Positions 1 through 9,027 of a stretch of DNA of 64,000 bases are shown here, in pieces. The stretch lies in the NCBI RefSeq assembly GCF_001620265.1, contig NZ_CP012661.1, positions 868,001 to 932,000 on the forward strand, given 5' to 3'. The notes under the pieces were generated by a model that did no database searches, was not told where the DNA came from, and saw only the letters and a program-made list of their open reading frames with translations. Made by a program: the position numbers and the translations under genes. Position 1 is the first letter of the stretch; the number at the start of each line of letters is the position of its first letter. Source of the DNA: Frigidibacter mobilis. GTDB taxonomy: Bacteria > Pseudomonadota > Alphaproteobacteria > Rhodobacterales > Rhodobacteraceae.

Positions 1-347
1 GCTCTTGCCCATGCGCATCGCCAGCAGGATCTGCCCCAGCACGTTGTTGATCTTGTGCGCGCCGGTGTGGTTCAGCTCGTCGCGCTTCATGTAGATCTTG
101 GCGCCGCCCAGTTCCTCGGTCAGCCGCTCCGCGAAATAGAGGGGCGAGGGCCGGCCGACGTAGTTCTTCCACAGATCATCCATCTGCGTCCAGAAGGTCT
201 CATCGGTCTTGGCCCGCTCATACTCCGCCTCCAGCTGCAGGATCAGCGGCATCAGCGTTTCCGACACGAAGCGCCCGCCGAAGATGCCGAAACGGCCGTT
301 TTCATCTGGGCCGTTCATGAAGCTGTTCATCAGGTCGTCGGGCATCT
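1..347 (-). CDS. trpB: Tryptophan synthase beta subunit, N-terminal part (runs off the window)
   Basis: TrpB makes L-tryptophan from indole and serine with PLP, in complex with TrpA. Only the first 115 or so residues are here; the family is about 400-410 long and the rest lies beyond base 1. The PLP-lysine region HTGAHKIN near residue 95 and the downstream NVLGQILLA are intact. The ATG at 347 is preceded by a good ribosome site (GGAGG, 352-356). It follows trpF on the same strand after a 366-bp gap, which is unusually long for a trpFB pair. Identification is from clear family motifs. Confidence 0.95.
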
Positions 348-713
348 TGGGTCCTCCGTTGCGTATCTGCTGACTTAGCGCCCCGGTCCCCTGGGGTAAA
401 GCGGCACGATGCTGGGCGGGGCACGGCTTCGTCTGGGGCGGCGTGATTTGGGCTACCTTCGGCTTGAAAATGCAGGCGGGCGTGGAACCAACCATCGCCC
501 CGCCGCTTATACCCGCAGCTAGGACAACCAGAAGCGACCGTCGGCTATGGGTTCACCCTTGGGGATCTGATCCAGACGGTCGACCCGGATACCGGTCCGG
601 TGCCCAGTCCTGGGGCGTGACCGGCCAGATCCGCGGCATCGCCCGTCTTCCGGCGATGCAAGCGGCAAAGGTTAATGAGTGCGGGCGCGGGGGGGAATCC
701 CCGCGCCCTTTTT
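348..713. other. trpF-trpB gap with a start-less plus-strand reading frame
   Basis: No convincing gene is seen. On the plus strand an open stretch from 468 to the TGA at 618-620 reads plausibly (it contains [18 protein letters not shown]) but has no usable start codon, because a TGA at 465-467 closes it upstream. It is followed 60 bases later by a well-formed plus-strand terminator (683-713). It may be the tail of a decayed or frame-broken small gene; I do not recognise it. Confidence 0.3.
683..713 (+). terminator. Rho-independent terminator, plus strand
   Basis: A 10-bp perfect stem (GGGCGCGGGG at 683-692 with CCCCGCGCCC at 699-708) is followed by TTTTT. The T tract is on the plus strand only, so it would stop rightward transcription, opposite to trpF. 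It directly abuts the trpF stop codon. Confidence 0.75.
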
Positions 714-1349
714 CTATCCGGCGGCGGCGATGAAGGCGGCGATGGCGGCAGGGTCCTTGACCCCCGGCGCCGATTCCACCCCCGACGAGACATCGACCTG
801 CCGCGCGCCGGTCAGGCGGATCGCCTCGGCGACATTCGCGGGGGTCAGTCCGCCGGCCAGCATCCAGGGCCGCTCCCATTCCCGCCCGGCAATCAGCCGC
901 CAGTCGAAGGCAAGGCCGTTGCCGCCGGGCAGGGTGGCGCCCCCGGGGGGCTTGGCGTCGATCAGGATCTGATCGGCCACCTGCGTGTATTCGGCAATCG
1001 CGGCAAGGTCGGCCTCGTCCGCGATCCCCACCGCCTTCATCACCGGCAGGCCAAAGCGGGCGCGGATCTCGGCCACGCGGGCGGGGCTCTCATGGCCATG
1101 AAGCTGCAGCATGTCCAGCGGTACCGCCTGCACGAGCGCGTCGAGCGCGGCATCCCCGGCATCGACGACCAGCGCCACCTTGGCAATGCCCATCGGCACC
1201 CGCAGCGCCAGCGCCGCCGCTTGCGGCAGCGTCAGATTGCGGGGAGAGCGGGGGAAGAACACCAGGCCGACATAGGTTGCGCCCGCCGTCGCGGCGGCAT
1301 CGACATGGGCGGCCTCGGTCAGGCCGCAGATCTTGACGCGGGTATTCAT
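714..1349 (-). CDS. trpF: Phosphoribosylanthranilate isomerase
   Basis: Third step after anthranilate in tryptophan synthesis: Amadori rearrangement of N-(5-phosphoribosyl)anthranilate to CdRP, in a single TIM barrel in the cytoplasm. The 211-residue length is normal. Visible motifs are KICGLT at residues 6-11 (catalytic Cys), LQLHG near 82, the GGNGLAFDW stretch, LAGGL and VDVSSGVE (phosphate and ligand sites). It lies 9 bp downstream of the LapA-domain gene and upstream of trpB on the same strand. The ihfB-lapA-trpF-trpB order is familiar from Rhodobacterales. Confidence 0.96.
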   Translation of the reverse strand: MNTRVKICGLTEAAHVDAAATAGATYVGLVFFPRSPRNLTLPQAAALALRVPMGIAKVALVVDAGDAALDALVQAVPLDMLQLHGHESPARVAEIRARFGLPVMKAVGIADEADLAAIAEYTQVADQILIDAKPPGGATLPGGNGLAFDWRLIAGREWERPWMLAGGLTPANVAEAIRLTGARQVDVSSGVESAPGVKDPAAIAAFIAAAG

Positions 1350-1358
1350 GCCCGGGGT

Positions 1359-1721
1359 CTAGCGCGTGCGGGCGCCGCCCTCAAGCAGCGCCAGCACCTC
1401 GTCCTTTTGCTGGCCGTTGCCGCCCTGCAGCCGGTTCACCTCGGATTTCAGCTGCGCGGCCTCGCGCCGGTGCTGGCTGGCGGCGCTGCGATGCTTGGCC
1501 TCGCGCGCCCATTCCCAGACAAAGCCGATCGCCAGCCCCGCCAGGATTCCGGCAAAGATCACCAGGAACAGCGGCAACTGGATCGCCCAGTCCAGACCCA
1601 GGAACCGCCCCGCATCCTCGGGCAGCAGCCGCAGCGTCACCGGGGCGCGGTTGGCCAATGCCACCGTCAGCAGCACAAGGGCCAGCAGCCCGAGCAAGGC
1701 CAGTCGCAGCGCACGTATCAT
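1359..1721 (-). CDS. LapA-domain (DUF1049) inner-membrane protein
   Basis: Small membrane protein of 120 residues with two transmembrane segments (about residues 4-23 and 46-70) and a charged cytoplasmic tail from about residue 72 that looks coiled-coil. This matches the LapA/DUF1049 family, whose enterobacterial member works with LapB in control of lipopolysaccharide synthesis through LpxC. The role here is inferred from family only. It is closely packed between ihfB (7 bp upstream) and trpF (9 bp downstream), so probably one transcript. Confidence 0.85.
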   Translation of the reverse strand: MIRALRLALLGLLALVLLTVALANRAPVTLRLLPEDAGRFLGLDWAIQLPLFLVIFAGILAGLAIGFVWEWAREAKHRSAASQHRREAAQLKSEVNRLQGGNGQQKDEVLALLEGGARTR

Positions 1722-1728
1722 CGTAGCG

Positions 1729-2013
1729 TCATCCTTCGCCGTTCAGCCGGTCTCGCAACAGCTTGCCGGTCTTGAAGAACGGCACGTGCTTTTCCTCGAC
1801 CGAAACCGCCTCGCCGGTGCGCGGGTTCCGTCCGGTGCGTGCATCGCGCCCTTTTACGGAAAACGCGCCAAAGCCGCGCAGTTCGACCCGGTCGCCCCGG
1901 GCCATCGCTTCGGTGATCTCTTCAAAGATCGTGTTCACGATCCGCTCCACATCCCGCTGAAACAGGTGCGGATTTTCTTCGGCAATCATCTGGATCAGTT
2001 CGGACCGGATCAT
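1729..2013 (-). CDS. ihfB: Integration host factor subunit beta
   Basis: DNA-bending nucleoid protein that pairs with IhfA. The 94-residue length is typical. The HU/IHF signature is clear: [20 protein letters not shown] near residues 43-62, with the arm sequence [10 protein letters not shown] whose proline intercalates into DNA, then [18 protein letters not shown] at the C-terminus. MIRSELI at the N-terminus is characteristic of the beta subunit. It is downstream of rpsA on the same strand, a conserved neighbourhood in alpha- and gammaproteobacteria. A strong terminator lies between rpsA and this gene. Confidence 0.96.
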   Translation of the reverse strand: MIRSELIQMIAEENPHLFQRDVERIVNTIFEEITEAMARGDRVELRGFGAFSVKGRDARTGRNPRTGEAVSVEEKHVPFFKTGKLLRDRLNGEG

Positions 2014-2218
2014 GTGAATCCCCTCGAAGGTCTCGGCAGCCCCCGCCGTGTGCGGTGACTATAGGCTTAAATAGTGTGGGCTCAAACAGGAAAGCCATTG
2101 GAAAAGCGCGGGTTTCCCCGTGATCCGCGGGGACTCGCCCATTGCCTGCCCGCGCTGCTGCGATGCTGCGCCGCGGAACCGTTGCCAGCCGCCTTCCACA
2201 TGACCCGATTCGCCAAGA

Positions 2219-2249
2219 AAAACGGCCCCACCCTTGAAGGGTGGGGCCG
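2219..2249 (-). terminator. Rho-independent terminator of rpsA
   Basis: The minus strand reads a near-perfect stem (GGCCCCACCC with GGGTGGGGCC, plus-strand 2224-2248) followed by a U run (AAAAA at 2218-2222 on the plus strand). It lies just downstream of the rpsA stop at 2279. Confidence 0.9.
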
Positions 2250-2278
2250 CCATGATCGCTTGCGCCGAGGCGCCGGGC

Positions 2279-3964
2279 TTACTTGTCGCCCGAGCCCTTC
2301 AGCGCCGCACCCAGGATGTCGCCCAGCGAGGCGCCCGAGTCCGACGAGCCATACTGCTCGACAGCTTCTTTCTCTTCCGCGATCTCGCGCGCCTTGATCG
2401 ACAGGCCCAGACGGCGGGTTTTCGAATCGACGTTGGTCACGCGCGCATCGACATGATCGCCGATCTGGAAGCGTTCCGGGCGCTGTTCAGCCCGATCCCG
2501 CGACAGGTCGGAGCGGCGGATGAACGACTTCATCTGGTTGTACTCAACCTCGATGCCGCCTTCCTCGATCGCCGTCACGGTGACGGTGATGATCGAGCCG
2601 CGCTTCACGCCATCAACCGCGTCCGAGAACGTGTCGGCATCCAGCGCCTTGACCGAGAGCGAGATGCGCTCCTTGTCCACGTCGACTTCGGTCACGGCGG
2701 CTTTCACCATGTCGCCCTTGCGATAGTTCGCAATGGCATCTTCGCCGCGCTGGTCCCAGCTGAGGTCCGAAAGGTGGACCATGCCGTCGATGTCGTTGTC
2801 GAGGCCGACGAACAGACCGAATTCGGTGATGTTCTTGACTTCGCCTTCGATGACGGTGCCGACCGGGTGGGTTTCGGCAAACACTTCCCACGGGTTGCGC
2901 ATGGTCTGCTTGAGACCCAGCGAAACGCGGCGCTTGGCGGTGTCGATTTCCAGCACCATGACATCCACTTCCTGCGAGGTGGAAACGATCTTGCCGGGAT
3001 GGACGTTCTTCTTGGTCCAGGACATTTCCGAAACGTGGACCAGACCTTCGACACCGGCTTCCAGCTCGACGAACGCGCCGTAGTCGGTGATGTTGGTCAC
3101 GCGGCCCTTGTGGACCGAAGTGATCGGATAGGCCTTCTCGACGGCATCCCACGGATCGGCCTGCAGCTGCTTCATGCCAAGGCTGATGCGGTGGGTTTCC
3201 TTGTTGATCTTGATGACCTGGACCTTGACGGTCTCGCCGATGTTCAGGATCTCGTTCGGGTGGTTGACGCGGCGCCAGGCCATGTCGGTCACGTGCAGCA
3301 GGCCATCGACGCCGCCGAGGTCCACGAACGCACCATATTCGGTGATGTTCTTGACGACGCCGTCAACGACTTCGCCTTCGGCCAGCTTGCCGATGACTTC
3401 GGCGCGCTGTTCGGCCCGCGATTCTTCAAGGATCGCACGGCGCGAGACAACGATGTTGCCGCGGCGACGGTCCATTTTCAGGATCTGGAACGGCTGCTTG
3501 AGGCCCATCAGCGGGCCGGCATCGCGCACGGGGCGCACATCGACCTGCGAACCGGGCAGGAACGCGACAGCGCCGCCCAGATCGACCGTGAAGCCGCCCT
3601 TGACGCGGCCGAAGATGGCGCCCTCGACGCGCTCTTCCTTCTCGTAGGCTTTCTCCAGCCGGTCCCAGGCCTCTTCGCGGCGGGCTTTCTCACGGCTGAT
3701 GACGGCCTCGCCGCGTGCGTTCTCGACCCGGTCCAGATAGACCTCGACAACGTCACCCACGGCGATGTCCGGGTTTTCACCCGGGTTAGCGAATTCTTTC
3801 AGATCGATGCGGCCTTCCATCTTGTAGCCGACGTCGATGATGGCCTGGCCCGCCTCGATGGCGATGACCTTGCCCTTGACGACCGATCCCTCGTCGGGGG
3901 TATCGATCTCGAAGCTCTCCTGAAGAAGGGCTTCAAATTCTTCCATAGTCGCTTTGGCGCACAT
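2279..3964 (-). CDS. rpsA: 30S ribosomal protein S1
   Basis: S1 binds mRNA at the 30S platform and helps initiate translation. The frame from ATG 3964 gives 561 residues, the usual length. It starts MCAKATMEEFEALL, matching alphaproteobacterial S1, and has an AAAGGA ribosome site just upstream. A longer in-frame extension to 4129 looks non-coding. Six S1 RNA-binding repeats are seen, for example KNITEYGAFVDLGG, TNITDYGAFVELEAG and KNITEFGLFVGLDN. It is downstream of cmk and the nitroreductase gene, the classic cmk-rpsA-ihfB cluster. Confidence 0.97.
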   Translation of the reverse strand: MCAKATMEEFEALLQESFEIDTPDEGSVVKGKVIAIEAGQAIIDVGYKMEGRIDLKEFANPGENPDIAVGDVVEVYLDRVENARGEAVISREKARREEAWDRLEKAYEKEERVEGAIFGRVKGGFTVDLGGAVAFLPGSQVDVRPVRDAGPLMGLKQPFQILKMDRRRGNIVVSRRAILEESRAEQRAEVIGKLAEGEVVDGVVKNITEYGAFVDLGGVDGLLHVTDMAWRRVNHPNEILNIGETVKVQVIKINKETHRISLGMKQLQADPWDAVEKAYPITSVHKGRVTNITDYGAFVELEAGVEGLVHVSEMSWTKKNVHPGKIVSTSQEVDVMVLEIDTAKRRVSLGLKQTMRNPWEVFAETHPVGTVIEGEVKNITEFGLFVGLDNDIDGMVHLSDLSWDQRGEDAIANYRKGDMVKAAVTEVDVDKERISLSVKALDADTFSDAVDGVKRGSIITVTVTAIEEGGIEVEYNQMKSFIRRSDLSRDRAEQRPERFQIGDHVDARVTNVDSKTRRLGLSIKAREIAEEKEAVEQYGSSDSGASLGDILGAALKGSGDK

Positions 3965-4179
3965 GCGGTTCAGTTTCCTTTGTAAGCGATTTTCTGGCCT
4001 TGCGGTTGGCTCCGCCGGTCTTTGGTTCCCCAAAATCACGAAAGGCCGCTGCAGCCCCGGTCTCCCGGCGCTGCGCGACTTCCGTCTACTGGATGGCGCG
4101 CCTATAGCCCCAAGCGCCCTTCTACGCAAGCGAAAGCGGGCTTCGGCGCCCCGGGACCGTGCCCGGGCCGCCGTCGCGG

Positions 4180-4812
4180 TCAGGCGATCTCGGTGACGAG
4201 GTCCTGCATCGGCTTGCGCACCTTCTTCAGCCCTGCAAGCCAGTCGCCCTCTTCGGCGCGGTAGCCCAGGGGCAGCAGCGTCACCGAGCGCAGCCCGCGG
4301 GCGCGCAGCCCCAGGATCTCGTCGACCTGGGCCGGATCGAAGCCTTCCATCGGCGTCGCGTCCACCGCCTCGAAGGCCGCCGCGGCCAGCGCCATGCCGA
4401 AGGCGATATAGGCCTGGCGGGCGGCGTGCTGGTAATTCTCTTCGGCGCTGCGCGGCAGATACATCGCCTTAAGCCGGTCGTAATAGGCGGTCATCACCTC
4501 GGTCACGCCGCCGCGCTGACGGCCCATCTCGGTCACGACGGCGTCGATCCGCTCGGCGGTGTAGTTGTCCCAGGCGGCGAAGACCAGCACATGGCTGCCA
4601 TCGGTGATCTGCGCCTGATCGAAGGCCGCGGCCCGCAGGCGGGCCTTCACCTCGGGATTGGTGACCACGGTCACCTCGAAGGGCTGCAGCCCGCTGGAGG
4701 TGGGGGCCAGTTGCACCGCCTCCAGGATGCGGTCTACCTTGTCCTGCGGCACGGCGCGGGCCGGGTCCATCTTCTTGGTGGCATAGCGCCAGTTCAGCTT
4801 CTCGGTCAGCAT
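4180..4812 (-). CDS. NAD(P)H-dependent nitroreductase family protein
   Basis: A flavin oxidoreductase of 210 residues. The N-terminal RYATKKMD and the APTSSGLQPFEV stretch near residue 40 are the FMN-binding signatures of the NfsB-like branch. FGMALAAAAFEAVDATPMEGFDP and the C-terminal LLPLGYR are also typical. ATG 4812 is chosen because it has a GAGAGGG ribosome site; an upstream in-frame ATG at 4896 would add 28 unlikely residues. It sits between cmk and rpsA on the same strand. The physiological substrate cannot be told from sequence. Confidence 0.9.
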   Translation of the reverse strand: MLTEKLNWRYATKKMDPARAVPQDKVDRILEAVQLAPTSSGLQPFEVTVVTNPEVKARLRAAAFDQAQITDGSHVLVFAAWDNYTAERIDAVVTEMGRQRGGVTEVMTAYYDRLKAMYLPRSAEENYQHAARQAYIAFGMALAAAAFEAVDATPMEGFDPAQVDEILGLRARGLRSVTLLPLGYRAEEGDWLAGLKKVRKPMQDLVTEIA

Positions 4813-4916
4813 CGGGGATCCCTCTCTCATGCCGCAGCGCAGCGGCCAGGCAAAGATGGGGCTTGCGGCCCGGAAGTGCACATGCCTTTCCCGCACAGCG
4901 CCTGTGCAGAAATTGC

Positions 4917-5557
4917 CTAGCTGGCCTGCGCGCCCAGCCGTTCTGCGACCAGCGCCAGGGCCACCGCCACCGCCTCGCCGATGCTCAGGGCGCTGGTGTC
5001 GATCTCCACCGCATCGGCAGCAGGTTTCAGCGGAGCGTCCGCCCGCCCCATGTCGCGGGCGTCCCGCTCCACCACCTCGGCCAGCACCGAGGCATAGGGC
5101 AGAGGCGCCGCCGCGCCGCCCAGTTCCTGCCAGCGCCGATGCGCCCGCACTTTGGGCTGGCGGTGACGTAGAGCTTCACCTCGGCCGCGGGGCAGATCAC
5201 CGTGCCGATATCGCGCCCGTCCAGCACCGCACCGCCCGGGCGCCTGGCAAAGCGGCGCTGGAAGTCCAGCAGCGCGGCCCGCACCTCAGGCAGCACCGCA
5301 ACCCGGCTGGCGGCCTGCCCGGCCTCGGCACTGCGCAGATCGCCGCGCGCCAGATCCTCGGGGGTCAGCGCGCGGGCGGCTGCGGCGGGATCCATGCCCC
5401 CGGCCACCTTCGCCCCCACGGCGCGATACAGCAGCCCGGTATCGAGATGGGCAAACCCGAACCGATCCGCCACCGCACGCCCGATGGTGCCCTTGCCGGC
5501 GGCGGCGGGGCCATCGATCGCAACGGTGAATTGTGCCGAGTCAGGGCTATTGGTCAT
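4917..5557 (-). pseudogene. cmk: Cytidylate kinase, frame broken by one missing base
   Basis: Cmk phosphorylates CMP and dCMP. The N-terminal part ([21 protein letters not shown], then KGT) carries the P-loop, and [13 protein letters not shown] is the family motif. After VTASPK (near 5151) the frame is lost and resumes one frame over as [12 protein letters not shown], continuing to the stop at 4917. Adding one G to the coding strand restores a 213-residue protein of normal length. Both halves are highly conserved, so I think the base is missing from the sequence rather than the gene being dead. The start overlaps the upstream ATP-grasp gene by 11 bp. Confidence 0.9.
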
Positions 5558-6527
5558 GCGCGGGCTTGTCCTTGTGGGCCAGAATCGAAGCGAGCCAGCG
5601 GTCTGCTTCGTCGCTGCGGTCGGGCCATGCCGGGTTTCGCCACAGCGCCCCCAGCCAGTCCGACATTTCCGGCGGGCTTGGCTTGGCAAAACCGGATACG
5701 CGGTAGAGCGTCAGCTCGTTCAGGACCAGATGGTCCTGGCTTTTCAGGAAGTCGACACGCAGATAGTCCATCCCCGCTGCCATCCGTTCCGCCACGGCCA
5801 TCATTCGCGGCAACTCTGCCGGTGGGTCCATGTCAGCCCGGGAGCGGTAGGGGTTCTCGGGGATCGGAAGATTGGTCCAGTCCGGCAGGAACCTGGCGAG
5901 GTTGATTTCGCCATTGTTGCACTCGACCTGGATGCAGCGGACCTTGCCGTCGAACACCTCGAACTTGAAATCCATCGGAAAGGTTCCATCCGGCCCGCAG
6001 AGCAGGTTCTCGACCAGAACGCGGCGCGGGATCGACCAATAGGCCCATTCCTGCTTCTGCAGGCCATAGCGCCGGCGCATCCAGCGCCGCGCCGTGCGTG
6101 CCAACTGTTCCCAATCCGGGGTCTCTCCCTTCTGGACAAAGGCGTTCCACCCCGAGCCGTGGTTGGCCTTGATCGCGATCCCGTCGCCGAATCCCGCCAG
6201 CCAGTCCGCCGTCGGGCGGTCGCTATGGCCCAGCAGGCGGGGCAAGAGCTCGCTCGCCTCGTCATTGCCCAGGCGGTCGCGGACCAGATCGCGCATCCGC
6301 AGCTTGTCGCACATTGCCGGGAACAGCGGGTCGCGGACATTCACCTTCCGCCACTGGATCTTTTCGTCCATCGTCACCGGGTCTTGCAGATGCAGCTCGC
6401 GGGTGGTCCGGCGCAGGAATTCCTTCTGCAGCCAGGGCAGGCCGCGGCGGCGGTCCCGGCTTGCCAGGGCACCCTCGGCCAGGTCCCTGAAATTGTCTCG
6501 CAGAAACTCTCGCCACTCGCCCTTCAT
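5547..6527 (-). CDS. TupA-like ATP-grasp protein (second of a tandem pair)
   Basis: A 326-residue protein resembling the ATPgrasp_TupA family (named after a teichuronopeptide synthesis protein of alkaliphilic bacilli). Supporting stretches are [46 protein letters not shown] and MDYLRVDFL followed by [12 protein letters not shown], in the order expected for ATP and metal binding. ATG 6527 overlaps the upstream gene stop as ATGA, so the two are translationally coupled. About half of the residues match the upstream copy. Family members probably ligate amino groups or sugars on surface polymers; the substrate here is unknown. Confidence 0.82.
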   Translation of the reverse strand: MKGEWREFLRDNFRDLAEGALASRDRRRGLPWLQKEFLRRTTRELHLQDPVTMDEKIQWRKVNVRDPLFPAMCDKLRMRDLVRDRLGNDEASELLPRLLGHSDRPTADWLAGFGDGIAIKANHGSGWNAFVQKGETPDWEQLARTARRWMRRRYGLQKQEWAYWSIPRRVLVENLLCGPDGTFPMDFKFEVFDGKVRCIQVECNNGEINLARFLPDWTNLPIPENPYRSRADMDPPAELPRMMAVAERMAAGMDYLRVDFLKSQDHLVLNELTLYRVSGFAKPSPPEMSDWLGALWRNPAWPDRSDEADRWLASILAHKDKPAHDQ

Positions 6528-7468
6528 CGCAGGCCCCCCAAGGTCCACAGGTCGCCGAACTCCCGGTCATAGTGATCCGGCACGAAACGGTTCATGCCGC
6601 TGCCGCGATAGATGGTCAACTCGTTGAGCGCGAAGCGGCTTTCCGTCATCAGGAAATCGACCCGCAGATAGTCGTGCCCTGCCGCGATTTCTTCGGCCAG
6701 GGCGCGCAATTCCTCCAGCCGCGCGGGGGGCGGAACCGGTGCGGCCACGCCGGCATCCGCGCGCAGCCGCAGCGGGAACTGCTTCCAGTCGCGGTCATAG
6801 ATCCCCTGCGCGGGCGTGCCGAAGCGGTCATGCTCGATCTGCTGCACGCGGCAGATACCGTCGAAAACCCAGAACTTCAGATCGTCGGCAAGCCGCCCGT
6901 CCGGGAAGGTCAGCAATCGCTCGACGAGGATCCGGGGGCGCACCTGCGAATAGGCCCATTCCTGCTTGCGCACGCCGTAGCGCCGCCGCAGCCAGTGCCG
7001 GGCAATGCGCGCCAGCGTCTCCCAGTCGGGTGTCTCGCCCTCGCGCACGAACAGGTTCCAGCCCGAGGCGTGGTTGGCCTTGATCGCAATGCCGGTGCCG
7101 AACCCCGCCAGCCATTCCGCGGTCGGCCGGTCGCTGACGCCAAGCAGGTCGGTCAGCAGCGGCGCGGCACGCCCGGCGCCAAGAACGGCCGCCAGATGCC
7201 CGCGCAGGGCGACCTTGTCAGAGATCACCGCATAGAGTGGGTCGCGGACATGCAGTTTGCGCCATGTCACCTTCTCGTTCAGCGTGCGCGGCGGATCAAG
7301 CTGCGGGGGGTGGCCCACCCTTCGCGCGAATTCCCGCCGCAGCCAAGGATAGCCCCGCAGGCGGTCGACGCCAGAGTAAACCCGGTTTTTCCCGCGGGTT
7401 GCGGCATCCCTCAGCACCGAGAGCCATTCCGGTCCCCCTGGTGTCGAATGGCTGCCGCCCGCGCCCAT
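6524..7468 (-). CDS. TupA-like ATP-grasp protein (first of a tandem pair)
   Basis: 314 residues, a paralogue of the next gene. Shared landmarks are [59 protein letters not shown], and DYLRVDFLM with LNELTIYRGSG. It starts 5 bp after the aroA stop and ends with a 4-bp overlap with the second copy, so both ride on the aroA transcript. No signal peptide or membrane segment is seen, so it is cytoplasmic. The reaction is unknown; ATP-dependent carboxylate-amine ligation is the family inference. Confidence 0.82.
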   Translation of the reverse strand: MGAGGSHSTPGGPEWLSVLRDAATRGKNRVYSGVDRLRGYPWLRREFARRVGHPPQLDPPRTLNEKVTWRKLHVRDPLYAVISDKVALRGHLAAVLGAGRAAPLLTDLLGVSDRPTAEWLAGFGTGIAIKANHASGWNLFVREGETPDWETLARIARHWLRRRYGVRKQEWAYSQVRPRILVERLLTFPDGRLADDLKFWVFDGICRVQQIEHDRFGTPAQGIYDRDWKQFPLRLRADAGVAAPVPPPARLEELRALAEEIAAGHDYLRVDFLMTESRFALNELTIYRGSGMNRFVPDHYDREFGDLWTLGGLR

Positions 7469-7473
7469 CCCGG

Positions 7474-8820
7474 TCAGCTTCCGCGCGTGATATCGGCGCC
7501 GAGCGCGGCCATCAGCCCTTCGAAGGCCGGGAAGGAGGTGGCGATCGGCGAGCCGTCATCGACGCTCACGGGCTGGCGGCTGGCCAGCCCCAGCACCAGG
7601 AAGCTCATGGCGATGCGGTGGTCGATATGGGTGGCGCAGGTCGCGCCGCCCGGTACGCCGCCGGGGCCCATGCCATGCACGATCAGCGTGTCCTCATCCT
7701 CCTCGATGCGCACGCCGCAGGCCTCCAGCCCGCGCGCCATCGCGTCGATGCGGTCGCTTTCCTTGACGCGCAACTCCTTGACCCCGCGCATGATCGTGGT
7801 GCCCTCGGCATTTGCCGCGACCACGGCCAGCACCGGAAACTCGTCGATCATGCTGGCGGCGCGCCCGGCCGGAACCTCGATCCCTGTCAGGGCCGAGAAC
7901 CGCACCCGCAGATCGGCCACCGGCTCGCCGCCCTCTTCGCGCGGATTGCCGAACTCGATATCGGCGCCCATCTCCACCAATGTCGTATAAAGACCATTCC
8001 GGGTCAGGTTCTGGCTGACACCGGGCACAAGAATGTCGGAATTCTCCACGATCAGCGCCGCGCAGACCGGGAAGGCCGCCGAGGACGGATCACGCGGCAC
8101 CGCCACCGTCTGCGCCCGCAATTCGGGCTGGCCGATCAGGGTGATGACCCGGCCCTCATTGGTATCCTCTACATGAAGATCGGCCCCGAAGCCCTTGAGC
8201 ATCCTTTCAGAATGGTCGCGGGTGGGCTCCGTCTCGATCACCACCGTTTCGCCCGGCGCGTTCAGCCCCGCCAGCAGCACCGCCGATTTCACCTGCGCCG
8301 AGGGCACGGGCGTCTTGTAGCGCACCGGCACAGGGTCCGCAGCGCCAACCACCGTCATCGGCAGCCGGCCGCCAGAGCGCCCGTAAGCCCTTGTACCGAA
8401 AAGCGAAAGCGGGTCCGTCACCCGCGCCATCGGGCGCTTGCGCAGGGAGGCGTCGCCGGTGAAGGTCACGGTGATCGGCGAGGTCGCCATGCAGCCCATT
8501 ATCAGCCGCACGCCGGTGCCGGAGTTGCCGCAGTCAATGATATCAACGGGTTCCGCGAAGCCGCCCACCCCGACACCCTGCACTGTCCAATGCCCGGCGC
8601 CCTGCCGCTCCACCTCGGCGCCGAAGGCACGCATGGCGCTGGCGGTGTCGAGCACGTCCTGCCCCTCCAGCAGCCCGGTCACCACCGTCTGCCCCACCGA
8701 CAAAGCCCCTAAGATCAAGGCCCTGTGGCTGATCGACTTGTCGCCCGGCACCTCGGCAGTGCCGGTCAGCGGGCCGGATCTGCGGGCGGTCATCGGGATC
8801 GGGGCGGCGTGGCCGGACAT
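7474..8820 (-). CDS. aroA: 3-phosphoshikimate 1-carboxyvinyltransferase (EPSP synthase)
   Basis: Sixth step of the shikimate pathway: joins PEP to shikimate-3-phosphate. The frame from ATG 8820 gives 448 residues. Seen: [37 protein letters not shown], and [17 protein letters not shown]. The NSGTGxRLxMG and RPMxRV forms fit the class II branch. At the position where the glyphosate-insensitive CP4 enzyme has alanine (NAATG), this protein has glycine (NSGTG). It heads the unit aroA-tupA-tupA-cmk. Confidence 0.96.
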   Translation of the reverse strand: MSGHAAPIPMTARRSGPLTGTAEVPGDKSISHRALILGALSVGQTVVTGLLEGQDVLDTASAMRAFGAEVERQGAGHWTVQGVGVGGFAEPVDIIDCGNSGTGVRLIMGCMATSPITVTFTGDASLRKRPMARVTDPLSLFGTRAYGRSGGRLPMTVVGAADPVPVRYKTPVPSAQVKSAVLLAGLNAPGETVVIETEPTRDHSERMLKGFGADLHVEDTNEGRVITLIGQPELRAQTVAVPRDPSSAAFPVCAALIVENSDILVPGVSQNLTRNGLYTTLVEMGADIEFGNPREEGGEPVADLRVRFSALTGIEVPAGRAASMIDEFPVLAVVAANAEGTTIMRGVKELRVKESDRIDAMARGLEACGVRIEEDEDTLIVHGMGPGGVPGGATCATHIDHRIAMSFLVLGLASRQPVSVDDGSPIATSFPAFEGLMAALGADITRGS

Positions 8821-8955
8821 GGGCGGGCTCCTTGGCAGGTTGCGTCCGGGTGATAGCGCAAGCCGCCGGGCCCGTCCATCACGGCATATGGAACCCGTAC
8901 AGAACCCATACATATCCCATATGTATACAGAAACCCTCGGAAATCCCGCCCGCCC

Positions 8956-9015
8956 CCTTTGCCTTGTTCCAAATATCCTCGGGGGTCCGGGGGCAGACAG
9001 CCCCCGGCGGCCGGC
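8956..9015. repeat. Dispersed intergenic palindromic element, copy 1
   Basis: On the minus strand this reads GAGGATATTTGGAACAAGGC, next to an inverted GGGGGC/GCCCCC pair. The same core recurs at 14213-14238 and partly at 48651-48670. Such elements between genes are common in Rhodobacterales and often act as terminators. Confidence 0.55.
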
Positions 9016-9027
9016 CAGGGGCGCGCC

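Noticed and set aside
2234..3985. A 583-residue open frame on the plus strand opposite rpsA
   Set aside because: It is the antisense shadow of rpsA, which has unmistakable S1 repeats. Long shadows are usual at high G+C.
3965..4129. N-terminal extension of rpsA to 4129
   Set aside because: The extra residues are Arg/Ser/Pro rich and unlike S1. ATG 3964 has a ribosome site and gives the standard N-terminus.
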